This document shows, piece by piece, positions 5,631 to 7,673 of a DNA stretch of 7,673 nucleotides. Source of the DNA: JBBQVO01 sp038211505 (GTDB lineage: Bacteria; Chloroflexota; Dehalococcoidia; DSTF01; JACRBR01). The stretch is taken from contig JBBQVO010000165.1 in assembly GCA_038211505.1 (NCBI GenBank), forward strand, positions 1 to 7,673, written 5' to 3'. Below the pieces are notes generated by a model, which worked only from the letters and a program-made list of their open reading frames with translations, was not told the DNA's origin and ran no database searches. Positions within the stretch are counted from its first letter, which is position 1. Each line of letters begins with the position of its first letter. The position numbers were made by a program, and so were the translations under genes.

Positions 5631-5932
5631 AGTACAGCAGTGCTTTGACCGACGACGAACTCGTGGCGATCGAGCAAGACGCGCGGAGCGACCGTAGTGG
5701 CCCCGCTGGCGAGCTCATCCTTCGGCTCGTGGACGTGCTGCGCGCGGCTCGTAGGGACATCGCGGAGTTGAAGGACGATCTCCACGATGAACGCAACGAT
5801 GCGATCCAGGACGGCGCCTACATCAAGTGGCTTCGCGCGGAGATCGGCGTACTGCGGTTAACCGTGCATGACCTCCTCGACGCCCAGGCTGCGTCCCAGC
5901 GGGAGATTGACGACCTGAGACAGAAGCCCTGA
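5627..5932 (+). CDS. Hypothetical helical / coiled-coil protein (101 aa)
   Basis: This small acidic protein is almost wholly helical. It starts with LTDDELVAIEQDA (7-19), a motif common at the N-terminus of small phage and actinobacterial accessory proteins. Heptad-like helices follow from about residue 27 to the end (ELILRLVDVLRAARRDIAEL, then LRLTVHDLLDAQAASQREID), suggesting a coiled-coil oligomer. It has no ribosome-binding site of its own, but its ATG overlaps the stop of the 43-aa ORF (ATGA), so translation is probably coupled. It ends the plus-strand cluster. The function is unknown; a phage-related origin is inferred only from the N-terminal motif. Confidence 0.65.
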   Translation: MKYSSALTDDELVAIEQDARSDRSGPAGELILRLVDVLRAARRDIAELKDDLHDERNDAIQDGAYIKWLRAEIGVLRLTVHDLLDAQAASQREIDDLRQKP

Positions 5933-5984
5933 GACAAGAATTGGGAAGCTGGCTGCCTGATTCGCTACATGGCTTCGCTTGTTC

Positions 5985-6092
5985 CGCGGCGATCGCCAAT
6001 CGGCTTCTCGAAGATTGAATTGACGCCGGCACCTTTACGAGCGAGGCCGAGCGACTCTGCCCGTTTCATGACCCCAGCGCCCCGGGGCCCTA
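5985..6092 (+). pseudogene. Possible decayed XRE gene convergent with the intact one
   Basis: The stretch CTCGAAGATTGA (6007-6018) closely matches CTCGAAGATCGA (601-612), which encodes the recognition-helix end (SKIE) of the intact XRE gene at 393-707. Both stretches run up to the same CTAG stop context (704 and 6090). The distance to CTAG is shorter here by about 15-20 bases, and there is no intact domain. This suggests a plus-strand relic mirroring the layout of the left locus. The similarity between the two ends is weak. Confidence 0.3.
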
Positions 6093-6344
6093 GTCCTCGG
6101 GGACGAGGTCCCGCAGTTTCACGCCAGCCTGCGTTGCCAAGTGTTTGAGGCTCTTGAGTCCGGGACTGATCTTCCCGAGCTCCACGGCGCTCACGTACGC
6201 GCGGGTAAAGAACGGCGCTCCCAACTCCGTCTGTGACAGCCCCGCTCGTTTTCGCGCGTCGCGCACCAAGACCCCGACGCGCGCGTACAGATCGCTGCTG
6301 GGTGCCGGAGTTCGGCGGCGCGTCTGCCTCGGTGCGGCTGGCAT
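6090..6344 (-). CDS. XRE-family helix-turn-helix regulator (84 aa)
   Basis: This compact DNA-binding protein is essentially one HTH_3 domain (about 23-80) after a short basic tail (MPAAPRQTRRRTPAPSS). It shows LYARVGVLVRDARKRAGLSQTEL, the recognition region FFTRAYVSAVELGKISPGLK and the closing SLKHLATQAGVKLRDLVPED. Its size is that of restriction-modification controller (C) proteins, and it lies about 200 bp downstream of an N-6 DNA methylase on the same strand. Controller genes usually precede the endonuclease gene, so this role is only a possibility. The ATG at 6344 has no Shine-Dalgarno but has AATACT 6 bases upstream, so the mRNA may be leaderless. Two decayed relatives lie at 704-858 and 6436-6510. 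Confidence 0.8.
   Translation of the reverse strand: MPAAPRQTRRRTPAPSSDLYARVGVLVRDARKRAGLSQTELGAPFFTRAYVSAVELGKISPGLKSLKHLATQAGVKLRDLVPED
6147..6173 (+). repeat. 27-bp exact repeat, right copy
   Basis: Identical to 764-790, lying inside the intact XRE gene. With the 18-bp pair (704-721 and 6090-6107) it makes a direct repeat spaced about 5.4 kb that could support homologous or illegitimate recombination. Confidence 0.85.
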
Positions 6345-6350
6345 GGGGCG

Positions 6351-6356
6351 AGTATT
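6351..6356 (-). promoter_or_regulatory. Possible -10 element for leaderless XRE transcript
   Basis: AATACT on the minus strand ends 6 bases before the XRE ATG, the same sequence type and spacing as upstream of pip. There is no clear -35. Confidence 0.25.
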
Positions 6357-6435
6357 CCATGGATCGACGTGAGTGAGCAGTCAGTGCGGCGAGTTCAAGG
6401 AACGCGGCATCTAGACAGAGTCACCCGATCGAATC

Positions 6436-6510
6436 GTGACGGAGGCTAAGCTCGAACTCGATCGCGCTCACGTGCGCGTAACTGAGCGGCGTGCTCGGCT
6501 CCGCCTCTAC
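6436..6510 (-). pseudogene. Second decayed minus-strand XRE relic
   Basis: On the minus strand one frame encodes PLSYAHVSAIEFEL, resembling the recognition region FFTRAYVSAVELGK of the intact XRE gene just downstream. The DNA also aligns (GCGCTCACGTgCGCG against GCGCTCACGTaCGCG). The 16 bases at 6463-6478 are identical to 802-817 in the other relic. The frame is broken by a stop on its 5' side and lacks the KISPGL part. It fills the gap between the methylase and the intact XRE gene, suggesting a local duplication that decayed. Confidence 0.4.
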
Positions 6511-6541
6511 TCACGGAGTCATCGACTTACTCGATGCAGTG

Positions 6542-7673
6542 CTAGCCAGCCTTGCGTTCGAGACGCCTGGAGCGGAACACGCTGTACGCCTCGAGCAAGC
6601 GCGTGCGGTCTAACCCAAGCACTTTGTCCACCTTGGCGGACGCCTCGTCTACGCGGCCCGCACGCACCAAGCGGTCGAGTTCTGGAAACAACTTGACAAG
6701 CCGCGCCTCTTGCGCGGCAGTCATTGCTGGAATAGCCAGACGTTCGGCTTCCTTGGTCTCAAGCTTGAGGACGCCGCCGCCGTAGGCACGTCCCTCAATC
6801 TCCGCTGACAGCATTGTGGCCGAGCTCAGCATCGCAGCGCTTAACGCCATCACCTTGGGCGCCTTTGGCTTCAACTTCACGCCGTGAACCAGATTCGTGC
6901 TCCACGCGTGTTGCGCGTTGACGATGAGCCGCGGCGCCCGGTTGTTCATGTACGGCAAGAACGCGTCAGGCTTGGCTCGCGGTAGTGGGACTCGGTACCA
7001 CGGCGTGCGTGTCCGGCACTTGTAGCCCTCGGTCACGAGATTCCTCTCGCCCTCTGCGAGATAACGCAGGACCATCTTCGAGCCGACGTTCTTACCGTGG
7101 ATGAGCAGGAGGCGACTCGTCTCACCCGAAAGAAGCCTCATCCCCGATGTGTCGGATGTCGTTCGCAAGATCGGCGTCAAGAAGCGGGGCGGGATGCGAC
7201 GCCGTTGCGCTTCTTCGGCGGTCATGATGAAAAACTTGTTTGCACCTGTGACGACCCCGATGTCGACGCTGGCCACCTGACCGAGCCGCTGCACTCCGTT
7301 GCCGGCGACAAATGCCAAATAGACGGCCTCGGCCCGCGCGTCAATCGCACCACTCCACCGCTTCATCTCGCCACTAGCCGGCCGACAAGCCGCCTTTTTC
7401 AAATCGAGCGAAGCGAGAGCCGTTTCGTCTTTGACTCGCAGCACATGTAGTCCCTTCGGCCCGTCGTTCGACGCAAGGAGGAGGAGGGCATCGACCTGGG
7501 CCTCCTTGAAAGCGGATCGGTCGAACGTGACGAGGACGACGCTTTTGAAGTGTTCGAGCAGCCAGAACCGAACCGGAGCTGCGTAATCGGTGTGCAGGAG
7601 TTCGGCTGGCAGAACTAAACCAAGGCGGCCGTGGTCGCGATCTACAAACGCGGCCGCGTGGATCAGGAAGTGG
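6542..7673 (-). CDS. N-6 adenine DNA methylase (Eco57I-like), C-terminal part
   Basis: The frame stays open to the right edge, so the GTG at 7444 is not the start; 376 C-terminal residues are visible. The first ~70 are the end of the methylase fold (HAAAFVDRDHGRLGLVLPAE, FDRSAFKEAQVDALLLLAS). SAM-binding and NPPY motifs should lie outside the window. Then comes the C-terminal/target-recognition domain: DIGVVTGANKFFIM (about 137-150) and GRAYGGGVLKLETKEAERL (about 294-312), both characteristic of type II/IIG-like adenine methylases. The end is a helical tail (LVKLFPELDRLVRAGRVDEA). Such enzymes methylate adenine at a specific site to protect host DNA, sometimes fused to or paired with an endonuclease. 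No nuclease is visible here. An XRE gene lies downstream on the same strand. Confidence 0.85.
   Translation of the reverse strand, partial: HFLIHAAAFVDRDHGRLGLVLPAELLHTDYAAPVRFWLLEHFKSVVLVTFDRSAFKEAQVDALLLLASNDGPKGLHVLRVKDETALASLDLKKAACRPASGEMKRWSGAIDARAEAVYLAFVAGNGVQRLGQVASVDIGVVTGANKFFIMTAEEAQRRRIPPRFLTPILRTTSDTSGMRLLSGETSRLLLIHGKNVGSKMVLRYLAEGERNLVTEGYKCRTRTPWYRVPLPRAKPDAFLPYMNNRAPRLIVNAQHAWSTNLVHGVKLKPKAPKVMALSAAMLSSATMLSAEIEGRAYGGGVLKLETKEAERLAIPAMTAAQEARLVKLFPELDRLVRAGRVDEASAKVDKVLGLDRTRLLEAYSVFRSRRLERKAG

Noticed and set aside
5965..6360. Minus-strand frame of 131 aa overlapping the XRE gene in another frame
   Set aside because: It has no domain, and the overlapping XRE frame shows a full HTH.
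7097..7450. Plus-strand frame of 117 aa
   Set aside because: It is antisense to the conserved methylase C-terminal domain.
1..7673. CRISPR array, tRNA, rRNA, insertion sequence or attachment site
   Set aside because: I found no regularly spaced repeats, cloverleaf, conserved rRNA stretch, transposase or integrase motif in reading both strands.

Overview
The window is GC-rich bacterial DNA with tightly packed genes, GTG and ATG starts, and many stop/start overlaps (ATGA, TGATG). This and the gene content (a proteasome-like Ntn-hydrolase, XRE regulators paired with a sigma factor, a prolyl aminopeptidase) suggest an actinobacterium. A Thermoleophilia-like host is only a guess. There is no rRNA, tRNA, CRISPR array, transposase or integrase. 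With so many small unknown proteins, decayed regulator copies and a DNA methylase, it reads as an accessory region.

Layout. (1) 1-707, plus strand: the 3' end of a sigma-70 family gene (regions 3 and 4), overlapping an XRE repressor-like gene by ATGA. (2) 704-858, minus strand: a decayed XRE gene that converges on the intact one. (3) 888-3511, minus strand: prolyl aminopeptidase (pip), a 172-aa unknown with an R-x4-H (HEPN-like) motif, an 86-aa unknown and an Arg-rich unknown. (4) 3625-5932, plus strand: a small zinc-binding protein, a ~270-bp stretch without a confident gene, then a compact cluster: an Ntn-hydrolase preceded by a perfect 10-bp hairpin, a hidden 53-aa gene, a 152-aa unknown, a hidden 43-aa ORF and a 101-aa helical protein. 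Three of the four junctions in this cluster are stop/start overlaps. (5) 5985-6510: a possible plus-strand XRE relic converging on an intact minus-strand XRE gene, then another minus-strand XRE relic. (6) 6542-7673, minus strand: the C-terminal 376 residues of an N-6 adenine DNA methylase of the Eco57I-like type, open at the right edge.

How it fits together. The two convergent XRE loci are homologous and lie in direct orientation about 5.4 kb apart. At the left locus the plus-strand gene is intact and the minus-strand gene is decayed; at the right locus it is the reverse. They flank pip, the unknown genes and the Ntn-hydrolase cluster. That cluster is the most novel-looking part: a Thr1 peptidase without an ATPase partner in view, apparently co-translated with small unknown proteins. 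The methylase is probably part of a restriction-modification or related defence system lying mostly to the right of the window.
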